Shown in pieces: positions 12,282 to 25,000 of a stretch of 64,000 nucleotides of DNA (position 1 is the first letter of the stretch; each line of letters starts with the position of its first letter). The position numbers were made by a program, and so were the translations under genes. The stretch is from Hydractinia symbiolongicarpus (Eukaryota > Cnidaria > Hydrozoa > Anthoathecata > Hydractiniidae): contig NC_079884.1 of the NCBI RefSeq assembly GCF_029227915.1, forward strand, positions 13,082,001 through 13,146,000, in the 5' to 3' direction. A model generated the notes under the pieces. That model made no database searches, was not told the DNA's origin, and saw only the letters and a program-made list of their open reading frames with translations.

Positions 12282-13154
12282 GGGATCGTCTCAAAATGTT
12301 TGTATGTATTTTTCGTATAATTATACGAACGCTACGACGTACTTCGTTTCGTGAAACGAATGTCATATGAAGTGCTTCGTTTAAAATAAAAAATGTAAAC
12401 GAAGTTTATACGAACTTTCTTAATATATGATACAAACTTAAACAAAGTTTTTTTATCGTACAAAATGAAATGATACGAACTTTGAACAAAGTAAATTGCT
12501 ATACGATCTTGAAACGAACTTCAAAAGTACCGGCATAATTGCGCATAATTATTTCAATACGAAACCAGAAACAAAAGAAAGATTTTTTTAAAAGCTGTTT
12601 TCATGATTTTTAAACAATCTACGGCGATCTTTTCACTTTTTACGATCTTGTTTTCATGATTTTTAAACGATCTACAGTGATCTTTTGGTTTTATACGATC
12701 ATATTTTTATGAATTTTAAATGTTCCACAGCGATCTTTTCGCTTTCTACAATCCTGTTTTCATGATTTTTAAACAATCTACGGAGATGTTTTTGCTTTCT
12801 ACGATGCCGTGGAGACGATCCCTAAAGACCTTAGATAATAAATCCAATTAAAATAAACGAAGTTCGTATAACGAAACGAAATTTATAATTGTTGAAAAAA
12901 TTTCAATATAAAACTATAGATAATAGTCCAATTATAATAAACGAACTTCGTATAAGCAAATTTGTATACGAAAAAATGATACGAACTACATACGAACTTT
13001 ATTTTAAATGGTACGAACTTTATACGAACTTGTAATTTTGATAATACGAAAAAGTTCGTATTAAAAATAAAATGATACGAAGGATTTAATAAATCGATAC
13101 GAAGTTTTTTATACGAATTATACGAACTACGTACAAACATTTTAAGACGGTCCC
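12282..13154. mobile_element. non-autonomous PIF/Harbinger-like element, 873 bp
   Basis: The left end GGGATCGTCTCAAAATGTTT and the reverse complement of the right end GGGACCGTCTTAAAATGTTT form terminal inverted repeats. They continue into TTCGTATAATTATACGAA-type sequence. Both ends are flanked by TTA (12279-12281 and 13155-13157), the target duplication typical of PIF/Harbinger. The interior is built from (T/A)ACGAACTT words and four tandem 53-bp units. An extra internal copy of the terminus, GGAGACGATCCC, lies at 12811-12822 and suggests nested or truncated copies. It has no coding capacity. Confidence 0.75.
12595..12806. repeat. four tandem units of about 53 bp inside the Harbinger-like element
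   Basis: Each unit reads TTTTCATGATTTTTAAAC, then a YCTACRG.GATCTTTT stretch, then CTTTYTACGATC. The copies start near 12597, 12650, 12704 and 12755 and have diverged by several substitutions each. Confidence 0.8.
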
Positions 13155-13157
13155 TTA

Positions 13158-14537
13158 GCTTGCCCATGTTGTTGTGAATATGCAGGGTGGACAGGGACAA
13201 AAATAGGCTCTATACCTTATCGCTCTGTGTAATAGAGCATTAATACACAATCGAGATGACTACAAATAAATCAAATCTTTTAAATGTGATTTATGTTTTC
13301 ATAAATTTAAAAAAATTCTAACATAAAGTTTCAAATAAAAATAGGAGCCTCTTTTTATCATACAAGAAAAATCAATCCATTACCCCAAATTTTTGTTGGT
13401 TGGTTTAATGCAGCATTTTTTTAGATGATCAAAGAATTATGGATTTCTGAAAAAGTTTTGTGTCTTTTTTTTTTCGATCATGCAAGTAAAGCGTCAACAG
13501 GGTGAGATAAAAGTTATAGACCACTAAGACAATAAAACACAGAAAACCAAGTTGTACAATTGCAATTTACAAATTGAAAGGCTAATACTGTGGAATATAA
13601 ATTTTGAGACAAGAGTTGTATTAAAATTACTTTATAGAAACGTAAATAGATAAAATATGACATTGGAACTGTTGATAAGCTTATTTGAAGAGAAAAAGAA
13701 TTTTGTCCAAGTTTCTTTTAATCACCTGTAACTGATGAGTCCACACAAGCCAAATGTGTCATAACAATTTTTTTTAAATATCTTGAAGCTAACTAAAAAT
13801 GATGAAAAGTCACAAAAAAAATTTTGAAACCCCTAAAACAGTAGGCTTCGGAAGGTATACAAAAAGGCTGGAAGGTCATCATAGCTTACCTAGGGTTAAG
13901 ATTTGGATATTAGCAATCAATATCGGTTTTAGTAAGGGTTAGGATATATGTATACATGTTTTTAAAACCGAATGGGCGAGAAAAATTAAACTTTTTTAGA
14001 TTTTTTCATGACTCTTCAACATTGGTGAGATAACAAAGATTTTTTATGGTGAAACCTTTATATACAGAAAAGAAGCTTGAACTGTGTTCATTAGACTGGA
14101 AAATTCATAAATTTTACAAGCAAAATATTCATATAGACTTTCTCTGCGTTCAGGCCTCTTTAATCAGACCCCTTCTCCCTGAAGGTAGAAGTCTGTGGAG
14201 CATGATAAAGTTATTTAAAGGAGAGGCAAACTGCGTACGGAACGGCCACAGAATAAAAGTTCATAATGACTGTGTTAATTTTAAAGACCACACCGACTGG
14301 GATAGTCAGCTCTATAATAAATCAATTTACATGTTCCAGTCATCATAACAGAAAACGTCCTAAAAAAAAGACTAGGAATGTTTTACATTGAAAATATTCG
14401 TAGAGTTATAAAGATTTGATGTTTTTCACATAAAAACGGTAAATTTACACCTAAAACTTTGCAGAACGACATCACAATAGACTCAAAATATAAAACACTC
14501 TGTTAAAAATACCAGTTTTGTTTACATCTTTGTAAGT
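13158..14537. other. intergenic spacer
   Basis: The DNA is AT-rich. A 100-codon ATG-to-stop frame at 14046-14348 (+) has no recognisable motif and no typical exon context, so it is not called as a gene. No repeat structure was recognised. Confidence 0.4.
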
Positions 14538-14745
14538 GAAGATATTATTTTGGTTTGTCTGATCAGTTCATATTACTGTGGAAAGTTTATCATTTCTTGA
14601 ACATGATAGTATAGTACGCGATGTTTCAGGAGATCCTTCTCCCATCATTGGGCAAAGTAAAATGATGTTGAGCATGTTTTTATATAATTGCAGAGGATCG
14701 AAATTCATAAAAATTAACCAATCAGAAACAAGCTGTTTTGGCGTA
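14538..14745 (-). mobile_element. Penelope-like element 3' remnant
   Basis: This block matches 40338-40550 nearly base for base, from GAAGATATTATTT through TCATTTCTTGAACATGATAG to AACCAATCAGAAAC. In the second copy the same block lies just beyond the stop codon of a GIY-YIG reading frame, so this is a solo 3' piece of the same Penelope-like family with the coding part lost. The catalytic-core-like segment at 14618-14652 is more decayed than the other copy. Confidence 0.7.
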
Positions 14746-15299
14746 AGGAACAAACAAAGTGCAACTTTCAACAATGTACGGCAAGGAATTTCAACCCATA
14801 TACGAAGCAGCCGTAAGCAGACTCGTTAATTAAACTTTGTTTTTACTTGTCGGGTAAACAGATATTTAAATTAAATTAAATTACGGAAAGTCGTACAGCC
14901 GCTAATAATAATATTTAATAAACCTTATGTTTGATGAATCATAAAAATTATTATCTAAAAGAATATTTCGTTATTAAAGAAGTTTTTTTTCTTATTAGTT
15001 ATATTATCTTTTAGTTATTTCAACTTAAATAATGCTGAATTTCTTTTAAATTCTCCAAAAGGCGACCTTACAAAGATTAAAATATTGTTGCATTTTTTTA
15101 TAAAATCATTAAAATGAAACTCGTAAAGCCTTAATATAGCCTTGTGCGTATAAAAGACTTGTTCTGCTGCTTTTCATTACTATTTAAGAAACATTTGGGA
15201 AGAGACAAGGGAAAAAAGACATCATAAAGTAAAGTTGCATGTTGTGTCAAAATATTTACAGAAAGATCAATTTTTTAAATTAAAACAAGTGAATCACTT

Positions 15300-16060
15300 T
15301 AATTATCGGAGTCTGACCAAATAATGACTGAGTCGTCGTCGTCATTATCTTCAGAAGAAGTGTTCGCAGTGGCTTCACAACTTTGCTGCTCGAACTACCT
15401 TTGTTGGTGGTTTGTAGATTCTTTTACTGCAGCGCTTACACAAAAAAACTATCAACTGCCGAGTTATTTCTTCCAGCTCTTTTTGTGTCCAAATTTTGTC
15501 ATTAATGTTTATCAACAACAATTGTTGTGTTGTATCGTGTTTCATCGATAAACGCTTATCAACCAAAAGTTGCGTTAATAAGCTGAAAGCTTTCTCCACC
15601 GTTGAGTTTGAGCCAGACAAACAGAAAATAAGTTCTGCTATTATGCAAAGGTTGGGATATTCCTTTCTCCTATAATTCAAAATTTTTTTCCAAATAGCTT
15701 CGGCTTCCCAACCAAGGCTTAAACTCTTTTACAGCGGCTTCAACAACAAATTTTGCCAATGTTAGCGATTCCTCGAAATATTTAGCTAACTCCTCGATTT
15801 GGTCAACACCGTATGAAGCATTGGCTGACCAGTTTTTTGGATTGATCCATTGCATGTTTTTAAAAACAAGGTTTTCAAAATCGTCAAATTTGTTTTGGAG
15901 TAATGTTCTTAAGTCGGCTAAGGCATTTTTTTCTTTTCAAATGAGATCTCTATCGCTCTTTCGTCCAATCCAGTCATTCCCAACAAAGGTATAGTTATTC
16001 TCTCCTTAGCACTAGTCGAACGATGATTGTCATCCCCTTTTAAAAATGATGAAGATACAG
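15300..16060 (-). pseudogene. hAT-family transposase C-terminal fragment, frameshifted
   Basis: The most conserved part (15375-15680) carries the hAT C-terminal dimerisation signature: CIIAELIFCLSGSNSTVEKA, followed by FSLLTQLLVDKRLSMKHDT. Upstream pieces are PLLGMTGLDERAIEISFEKK (about 15935-16010) and FDDFENLVFKNMQWINPKNW (from about 15880). Downstream is an acidic tail EDNDDDDSVIIWSDSDN near 15310. At least three frameshifts (near 15935, 15705 and 15385) separate these blocks, so the gene cannot make a protein. The sequence resembles hAT copies related to the ZNF862 and SCAND3 types, but the subfamily is not certain. The N-terminal half and the element ends were not found. Confidence 0.8.
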
Positions 16061-16270
16061 TACAGTCTGAATGTTATCTACAGCGGACGCGAAACTCACA
16101 TGAATAGTTACACAGAACAATAGCTTTTGTTTTTTTAAGAAAATAATTGCCTCGCTAATAAACAATGGCCCCACGCAATCAATTGTTTAATCACAATAGG
16201 TTGCAAGATCAATTTTAGCAATCTATTTTGCGCGAACTCTTTTGAAAATGTTAATTGCGGTAATTAAGCG

Positions 16271-16641
16271 TCATATCTATCGCCACTATTCGTTTTTAAA
16301 CTTTTATAATGCGATCTAAAAAAACATATCTATCGCCGCTATTTGTTTTTAAATTTTTAAAATGCGATCTAAAAAAACATTTCTATCGCCGCTATTCGTT
16401 TTTAAACTTTTAAAAAGCGATCTAAAAAAACATTTCTATCGCCGCTATTCGTTTTTAAACTTTTATAATGCGATCTAAAAAACATATCTATCGCCTCTAT
16501 TTGTTTTTAAATTTTTAAAATGCGATCTAAAAAAAACATTTCTATGGCCGCTATTCGTTTTTAAACTTTTAAAATGCAATCTAAAAAAACATTTCTATCG
16601 CCGTTTTTTGTTTTTAAACTTTTAAAATGTGATCTAAAAAA
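16271..16641. repeat. seven-copy tandem repeat, period about 53 bp
   Basis: The unit is CATTTCTATCGCCGCTATTC, then GTTTTTAAACTTTTAAAATG, then CGATCTAAAAAAA. Seven near-complete copies follow one another with scattered substitutions, and odd and even copies differ slightly (CATATC against CATTTC). There are no unique spacers, so it is a minisatellite and not a CRISPR-type array. Confidence 0.9.
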
Positions 16642-17204
16642 GAAGGATTAACGCTGTAGCTGTATACCCTAGATTGTTATGCATAAGTTAAAAAAATATA
16701 ACACAAAGGAAGTATAATTATATTTAAACATCCGCGAGCATTGTTGAATACACTCTTATTTTTAAAAGTTCTTTTATGAAAAAGTGTTAATGGCCTCGAT
16801 ATTAGGAAGAGATACAGATACTTAGTTATGAAATATAGTTATTTATTTGTTATTATAGTTACCTTAGTAGATTTAAGGATTTAGTAATCTATATTTTTTC
16901 TCTTGCTTAAAATTTATTTTCTGGCTGCCACAAAATAGTTTTTTGTTCACCTCTCCTTTAAATAATTTAATTTAAAACCTCGCGTTTGCTAATGCATCCA
17001 CAAAAGGTACTGTGGTTAAGCAGACATCCCAGAATAAACGTTACAGTAACTGGCACAAAAAACTCCAACCCTTTCAATTTTACACGTGACAAGTCTTGAT
17101 TGAAAGCCTCTACTTTACTACCCTCCAGAATTACACTGGCAAAAGCAACTCAAAAGAAATAAAATACAAGTTTTTCAGAGAATAATTAATAAACAATTAT
17201 TAAA
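16642..17204. other. intergenic spacer
   Basis: No exon or repeat was recognised in this AT-rich stretch. Confidence 0.4.
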
Positions 17205-17529
17205 TGTGGTGTTGCAGCTTAGTGGTTATAAGTTTTGTACTTCGGTGAAGGAGACCGGGATTTGATTGCCCTTGGTAGTCATTTAATATGGGCCAGTGAA
17301 AAATTTAACCATAGCCAGGGGTGAACACCCAAGCCATCGGAGGGAAAATGAGGTGGGGGGGGGAGATGGCACAATGTGTGAGCCGTTGGATATTGCAGAA
17401 CGTTTGTCTGGTTGCAGACCCTATTTTGATCTGCATAGCTCAAAATGAGCATTAAATACTTTACAACTTCCCATCTATAAGCAATGACCCTTTCTAGGAA
17501 GGGCCATGGCTGAGATGGGGAGAGTCTAA
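17205..17529 (+). mobile_element. tRNA-headed SINE-like repeat
   Basis: The head contains GCAGCTTAGTGGTTA, which resembles a pol III A box, and about 35 bp later GACCGGGATTTGATTGCCC, which resembles a B box (GGTTCGANTCC). A non-tRNA body of about 250 bp follows. The acceptor stem cannot be paired, so this is not a tRNA gene. The 3' limit is set by the adjacent TIR element and is approximate. Confidence 0.5.
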
Positions 17530-19189
17530 TAGACCATTCCGGAGATTATGCGCCATTATGGATATGCGGAACTCGGTGGTGCAAGTTGAACTTTGGGCTT
17601 CACGTTTTATTCAGTCTTTTACCTAAAGGATGTGCTGGTGGCAGGACAGTTTTGCTTTTTGTTATCTGTTTTTATGTTTGTGATACTAATTTTATGATAT
17701 ATATTTTGAAAAATACTTTTACTATGCACTTATTTGTACTTTTAATTTTTTTTTGTACAATAAAGGCAACTTAATATATCTTAAAAACCTTTAAACTAGC
17801 TAACTAGCTAGAGGTCTCCCAAAAATGTTTTTAGGACACTGTACTGTAGCTAGCTATAAGGCTGTAATTGGTAATTAATGCTTGGTTAAAGGTAATTTTC
17901 TTTTATATTTAGATATTTAAAATTGTGTACCTGCTTTGTGCATTATAAAGATATTGGTATTGGATTTTAAACTTGGATTATACTTACTTTAGAGAGAAAT
18001 TTTTGATTTTGGAAATACCTGACTGGATTTGGACTTGAACTTTGTTTTTGGATTTGTAAAGAACTGTTTAGGTTGTAATATTTGTGAAGCTCTAGAGAGT
18101 TATAATCCATTGTCAAAATACTTGTGAAAACTCTACAATGTTATCTATTCCTAAAGTGAAACTTAAGCTCACAAAATAATCTGGCTTTTTCTCCATAATG
18201 GGTGTAAAAATTTTCCATGTACTGCCCATAGAGATACGGTAAACAGGTTCGGTTGCAAAATTTTAGGAATAGAGTCATTAGTCATTTTAATTGCAAATAA
18301 TTTTTATTATTTTGACATTTTTATAATTTTGTTTTTTGGTGATAATTACACTGATCTGTATGTTTGTCCCTTGATTCGTCTACTTAAACACTCCTATCTT
18401 TGAGTCTTTCAAGAGTGGTATTAGAAAGAATACCTGCTTCACTGCTTTTGCTATTGCCCTATAATTTTTTTGTACGCTTCCCTTACTGAAAAATATCAAA
18501 AAGGGAAAAAAAGTTTACAAAGTGGTATATATTTGATTTTTTGTTTTTTTATGTTATTTGTTTTAGTCACAATGTATATTTTACATGATGTTTTATTATA
18601 TATATATTTATGTCTTTATCACTTTCTTTATCAGGACACAGAATTATAGCAGTAATTTATTACTAAAGTGTAAATCTTTATGATAAATAAATTACTCTGT
18701 GAAGCTTGTTTGAATTATTGGCATAATAAGCTCCATTACAGAAAAAGCTCTTGCGAATAACTCAACTATTACTCAGTCCACAAGAAGTCAGTCAGCTGCC
18801 TCACGCTAAGTTCTAAAAAATCCTCATACCTTGTAAGAGGCATAATTCGATCATAAAAATATGTTTAAAGTTGATTAAATATCCACTTCAGCGTTAAAAT
18901 AATAATAAAACACACTCAGTATCCCTACATCCTACACATGTATTTAATTGATATTTCTATTTCATAAATAGATCAAAGCAATATGCTTAAATAAATGTTG
19001 TCCGGTGTTATCCCCTGTTACTTAGATAAAAACATTACGAAGACCTAAACACACTAAGAGTGTATACTAAACTCCTTTCTTTTTGTGTTTTAAGAAAGTT
19101 TTCTACTACGGCATATAGGGTTCAAAGTTCAACTTGCACCACCGGGCTGCGATAATCCATAATGGCGCATAATCTCCCGAAATGGTCTA
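17530..19189. mobile_element. 1.66-kb non-autonomous DNA element with ~65-bp terminal inverted repeats
   Basis: The left end (17532-17596) begins GACCATTCCGGAGATTATGC and continues through GCCATTATGG to GTGCAAGTTGAACTTT. The right end (19121-19187) is its reverse complement with only a few differences. TA dinucleotides flank both ends (17530-17531 and 19188-19189), as expected for a Tc1/mariner-type target duplication. The interior has no open reading frame of note and is AT-rich. Two independent solo copies in opposite orientation remain an alternative. Confidence 0.65.
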
Positions 19190-20029
19190 CTATTTCTATA
19201 GAAATAAATAGATAGGGTATATCCCTCAATATTTATGAGGCTAGCCATGTAAAATATGCACATCTATATTTCTACATCTTAAACAGAGATTTTTTTAAAG
19301 GTAAAAAAATCCGAATAATTTGATAAACAACTTTTTATCCTCCATAATAAGGTACAAAATATCATTATCAATGTAGGAATTTCTTTAAAGGAGTGGTCCA
19401 TTGAATAATTATCGGTCTCATAGAGAAGTTCTAGCGTGGCCACACAGACGTTTGCGACCCCTTTAAGAAAGAAAAACGAGAACGCAGCAATGAAAGAAGT
19501 AGAAGAGGAAAAGTCGGGCTGGCCAAGAAGCGTGGAAGCAAGCAAGTTTCTGATGGTTCCCGCTCCGAAACGCCATTTTTAGACTATTGAATACACCGGC
19601 AGACGAAAATTTGCATTTTTTGTTCCTCAAGTAAAAGCGCGATGGGGAAAGAATCGTAGCGTGAGGAGGGGTTTTCCAAAATAACTTGCGCGTGATAACT
19701 CTTTAGAACATACAAGCACTAAAAGAATGCTATGGTTTCACTGTGTTTTGACTTATTTTCAAGGTCGGCTATTTTATCTTGTATATTTTCTAAAACACTT
19801 GAGCCTACTTTCGAATCGGCTTATTTTCGGAGTCTGGCCAATATGGTAACAAGACTCATGTGACTACGTTTTGCACAAGTAAGTAAAATAGGAGACAGAC
19901 GCAGAAGATTTACTAACTGACAAATTGTGGTATGTTGGTCGAATAATCAATCATTCATTCATCAAATACATCTTATTTTTTATAGGAACAATGGTGAGTT
20001 ATATTTGTATAAGTAATCCTGCACATTAT
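19190..20029. other. intergenic spacer
   Basis: No gene was recognised. A slightly GC-richer stretch at about 19420-19700 carries an 88-codon frame on the minus strand without any family resemblance. It is left uncalled. Confidence 0.35.
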
Positions 20030-20275
20030 CTTCCCAAGTGCTGCAAAGATGATGGATCGAGTGAGACTTGAACACACGACCTCTCGCTTGCCGGGCAATT
20101 GCTCTATCGACTGTGCTATCAGATACTATCTCCCTAGCACATGTAGTAGACGAGGCGAGGATACTACCTCCTTGCGACATATTACGAGGACGAGGCGTAT
20201 GTCCTCCTTGCGATATACCTTTCACGCATGCCAACGAGATATCACCGAATGATGCACAATTGGAGCTCAAGTACT
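20030..20275 (-). mobile_element. tRNA-derived SINE-like repeat
   Basis: Read on the minus strand, it starts with a tRNA-like head: GATAGCACAGTCGATAGAGC, an anticodon-like arm, GAGGTC, then GTGTGTTCAAGTCTCAC as T-arm and B box. The 5' and 3' acceptor strands do not pair and the base before the would-be anticodon is C instead of T, so it is a pseudo-tRNA head. The sequence to its right on the plus strand has two similar units of roughly 35 bp built on GACGAGGCG and CTCCTTGCGAYAT. It lies about 0.3 kb upstream of the NUP153 start codon. Confidence 0.6.
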
Positions 20276-20594
20276 AACCGACCAATCAAATTCGCCGCAT
20301 TGGTTAAGCTCTTAGCACCCGGGAAAGGCATTTGCCCAACAGAGCCCGGTTTCGGAACGAAGTCCATCATCATTGGATGGGATAGTCGTGCGGGCACGCG
20401 CGAACGAAAATTTATTGATGATGCCACACAACCATGGATTCTTTTTTCCCTATAACCGTCAACACGCATAGTTTTATGGGTAATATAACACTGCCGCCAT
20501 TTCAATAAATATGGCGTGCGAGTTTGGGAGCATGAGAACTCCACGCGAGTAAGATTTTCTTGAAGTTTTGCTTAAGGTTAATTGGATTGATAAC

Positions 20595-21998
20595 ATGGAT
20601 AACCAAGAATTTTCAAGTGGACATCATAATGATGCACCAAGAAAGATTCGTACAAGAAGTTCAAGAAGTTCGAGATCTAATCCTTACAAAAGGCCAACAT
20701 CAACTTCAAATCAAAATACTGAATCTGATCAGGTTAGCTAGTTATAATAATGCTAAAAAATAAGTTTTAATCACGGTTTAAAATTGTGTGTTTATTTTAT
20801 TTTTTTTCCAATCCTTCATTTATTTCCATTGTCGTGGTTCTATAAGATCGTCAATTACAACAATTTCTTTAGGAAATAATTGTGCAAAGACCTGACCAAT
20901 GAAAAGCGAATCTGTTCTGCTCTTGGTAGCCTAATTCTAATCTAATTGTAATTGTATAGTATCAAATTTAAGGAAATTTTATCACTCAACCCTTGTGCTT
21001 TAATATCGTTTCCAGTATAATCTTGCTTTAATTTTTTTTCTTCACTTAGCTTGCTTTGTTTTTCCTCTGCGCAGCTGTGGTTGCCACACCAACAAAAAAA
21101 TGCTTGTGTGTGCAACTCGAAATGGAGAATTTCTCAATTTCCATAATAAAAGTCTTACAAATATACCAATCCTGGCAATTTGCAGGAAATGCCTTCTACT
21201 AGAGATTACAACAGGCCAAATTTTCCAAATCTTTTTATGCTCACAAGGAATTGTAAGGGTCTTTATATGTGCGTTGTTTAAGGGATTTAGATAAAATAAA
21301 ATTAACATGTATATAGTGTGTGTTTTAAGATTTGTTTTGTTAAACAAATAGTGATTGTAGAGTTACAAGTATATTAAACAATTATTACGCGGTTTTAGTA
21401 TTAGGATACCATTTTTAAGTTGTTATCGTGTTGGAGAATTGGACTTTGAACCCCCATTCTCAGTTGTGAAGGCTACAAAAAGTATAAGAATGTAAAGGCT
21501 CTTTTGAGAGATTTGCATTTTTTGCTTATGCTTATGTGTCAACATCACATTTTAAACCTCCCAGACCTTTTTTTGTAGCCAAAATTTATGAAGTTCCAAA
21601 ATATGCCTAATGCAACAGTATAGAAAGTTCCCTATAGAAAGTTCCCTTGATTGAGTCTCACCCAATTGGGTAAATCACCAAAACAGATGAGTCTGCAACG
21701 TCCCAATCAGTTGAATCTTACCCTGGTCAGGTGACTACACCTGCTCTAAATCTTCTAAAGCTCTCTTTTTAAAAAAACAAAATGTAATCAAATCCCTTCT
21801 TTTCTTCTTTTTGTTGATTGTAAATTCGTATCAATTGCATTCACAGTATCAGGCCATAGTCTCATGGTTAGCTATCTCCCGAAAATGAATGTCAATCTCA
21901 ATGTCCCTTTTACAACAATCTATCAACGAGATGTCTATCAACGAAAATCAACGTCTTTTCAATAACAAATTTTTATGAGCAATTATAACATAAATTTG

Positions 21999-22034
<36 letters not shown>

Positions 22035-25000
22035 CAAACAATGGTGAAATGTCTATTTTTCACCATCAATGACCGATGTTAAATCCCCTGACTTGAGAAC
22101 TTCCATCAGGGAAAAAGGAGATACCCCTTTCTTTGTCAGCACATCGGCTATTTGATGTTTTCCATCGATCCATCGTAGGGTGACTTCATCGTTGTTGATC
22201 ATCTGCCTTAAGGCATTTATTTCCACTCGGAGTCGTTTGTCTGATACTGCCTTGGTTGAACCAGCACATTCGAAGAGTGATCTACTATCAGTTAAACATA
22301 CAACTTCAGGTTTTTCGGCTAAAGACTCTTCAATCATTTTAGCCAAGAAAAATGCTGTGTCAGCTCCATCTACAGAAGCTAGTGACTCCGCTGAAAGAGT
22401 TGAACGTACTACACGACGAACTTTATTTGAGCTCCAGGAAATTGGTGATGATTTTCCTGAACCATCAGTTAAGAAGGCGATATGACCACCTTGACTTTGA
22501 CCTCCTTCGAGATTGTTGAAGCTGGCATCAGTGAAAACCTTGATGCTTAGGTTATTCAAGGTAAGTTTTGGCACAGTAATGTGGCAATCTTGAGATTTCA
22601 AGAACTTTATCGTCTTATTGATGAGTTTAATATCAGCTAGAGTAGCTGTTGTTACTCTTGATGACACATCGCTTACTGTGAAGCTAATTTCTGGTCTTGA
22701 CATACATGCCAACCAATTGAGCTTCCCAATTGATTGTCTCATTTTAGATCTTTCAACTTCATTGATTGGTTCATCCTTAGAGCATTTTATTCTCTCCATA
22801 CTGAGAGTGATTGGCTCTAGCTCATTGATATAATCGGCTTGTTTGATGGTGATTGTTCCATCTTCATTTTGATCGAGGTCAATACCAATATATTTGAAGT
22901 GTCGCATATGTTCACTACTGGTCTTGAAGATACTCTTCAACTTTGATACCACATTAACGAAGGTAGAACTTCCTGCCCAAATCACGTCATCAACGAAACA
23001 TACCAATATTCCGAAAATCAATGTATTTGAAGACCAGATGAATATTCCTTGATCTAGTTCAATAGGCTTTCCACCGAGTTGAATTAATTCACTTCGCAGT
23101 TTTAGGTACCAGCTACGACTTGCGTCAGCAAGACCATACACCGTTTTTGACAACTTCCAAAGGTTTTTGGTATTAGCCTCCTTCGGCGGCAGAACAATGA
23201 CTTCTCTGTCAATCTTCTTTCCTTGAAGGAATGCTGTTTTGATGTCCAGAGAATTCAACATCCAATTTTTGGATGAAATTATCGTCAATGCTAATCTCAA
23301 TCCTTCCTTAGAGCATGTTGGACTGTCTGTTTTAAAATTTTGGACTTCTTCAAAACCATGTGCCACAAGTCGTGCCTTAACTGAAGGTTGGCCATCAATA
23401 ATCTTTGGTGTTACAACCCATCGTAGACTCATAGTTTCTTGTCCTTCATTAGGTATCTCGATGTAGACTGAATTGTTAATCCATGACTGTAGTTCTTTTG
23501 ACTTTGCTGACAGTACTTCACTGCTGTTGGTGATCAGAGTGACTTCTGAAGGGTCATCATTGATTTCAATATCCTTGATGTTTGCAAAGTTTACCGCTCT
23601 CCTCATACCAGTTTCTGTTTCTACATTAAACCAGCCATCATGCTTGCCTCCAACTTTCCCTGCTCTTGATATGATTTTAGCCTTTTTCCATTCCCCACCA
23701 TTGTCCTTATACTTTAGACAAAGATTCGGTCTTAATTTCGGCTTCTCCCTCGGCAGCATGCTATGTGCTTCAGCAGAAATTGGCTGTGTCTGATGAGCTG
23801 GTGCATCATTGTTTAAAGGCTCTGATTTTTCAGACGATTGATCTTCATTTTCTGATTTTTCAGACGAATGATCTTCATTTTCATTGCCAGATCCTGATTC
23901 TGATTCTGATTCTTGGAATCTAGGTGGTTGTTCCTCAGTGAAGGTGTTGTCCCCTGCCTCTGTCGTTTTTTCTGATGAACCACAGCCGCCGTCATGTACC
24001 AATTTTACACGACAAGGATGGACCCGAACGTAATAGCTTCCATGTTTGATCAAAATTTGTTGGCCGTCCTGACCAAGCACAGTGCCAGGACCTTTCCATT
24101 CGTTGCTATCGTTCCGTTTATAGTAAACATTATCACCTGTAAGATATTTGGTTTCTCCTGAAGATCTAATGTTGTGAGATAGTGCCCTTCTGATTCTTTC
24201 TGAGTGCTCACTTGCAATAAATGCTTCTCGAGCCTTGTGAAGGGCTTCCAGATTCTCTCTCATTAACTGCGTTGCTGGTTTTCCTGACAAGGCTGGTGGT
24301 TTGTCATCCATTAGTGATGGTAGACGTGGATTCGTTCCAATTGCTAATTGATAAGGTGTAAAACCGTGTGCATTATGTAGTGAATTCTTTGCATTTACAC
24401 ACCAATAAAGAGCAATATTCAAGCTGCAACTTGTATCATTGAGCACCTTGTCTAGCATGTTGGATAGTGTTTGGTTGTGTCTCTCAACAATACCATTTGA
24501 CCAAGGGGATTCCGCGGCAGTTGTCTTAATTGTGATGCCAAATTGTTCTGCTAGATTGATGAGCTCTTCGTTAGCAAATTCACCGCCATTGTCGACTAAA
24601 AATTTATCACACAAGCCATAAACAGATATCCATGTCTTTAGTATTGCTTCAATAACAGTGGTCGGGTTTTTGTCCTTTATTATTGTTGCAGCAGATAGGC
24701 GAGTACAGAGATCGATTAGGTGAAGGATGATTTTCTTGTCGTAGAATTTTAGATCCATCGCAACGGTTTCAAGGAACTTAGATCCCATGGGTAATCCTAC
24801 TACAGGGCGAGGTGGTGATCGTCGGTAGATTTGGCATGTTGTACATTCTTTATCAATTCTTTTTACTTCTGATATCAATTCTTTATTGTTGTTCCATGGT
24901 GGTCCTGCCTTATTGATCAATGACATAAGTTGATTGAGAGATGGGTGAGCAAACTGTCGGTGAAGTTTTTCGGCGATTACAGTCATGTTGTTGTCTTCCC

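Noticed and set aside
12883-13200. 105-codon frame on the minus strand
   Set aside because: Mostly inside the Harbinger-like element and made of its repeated words; no protein resemblance.
14046-14348. 100-codon ATG frame on the plus strand
   Set aside because: No motif, no exon context and no family recognised; length is possible by chance in a 64-kb window.
14578-14829. 83-codon frame starting MESLSFLEHD, and a similar one at 40383
   Set aside because: Both come from the non-coding 3' block of the Penelope-like family; the frame breaks between copies.
16271-16641. CRISPR-like array
   Set aside because: Units follow one another without unique spacers and the genome is animal; it is a minisatellite.
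20040-20120. tRNA-Ala-like gene on the minus strand
   Set aside because: A and B boxes are recognisable but the acceptor strands do not pair and the base before the anticodon is not T; it is better explained as a SINE head.
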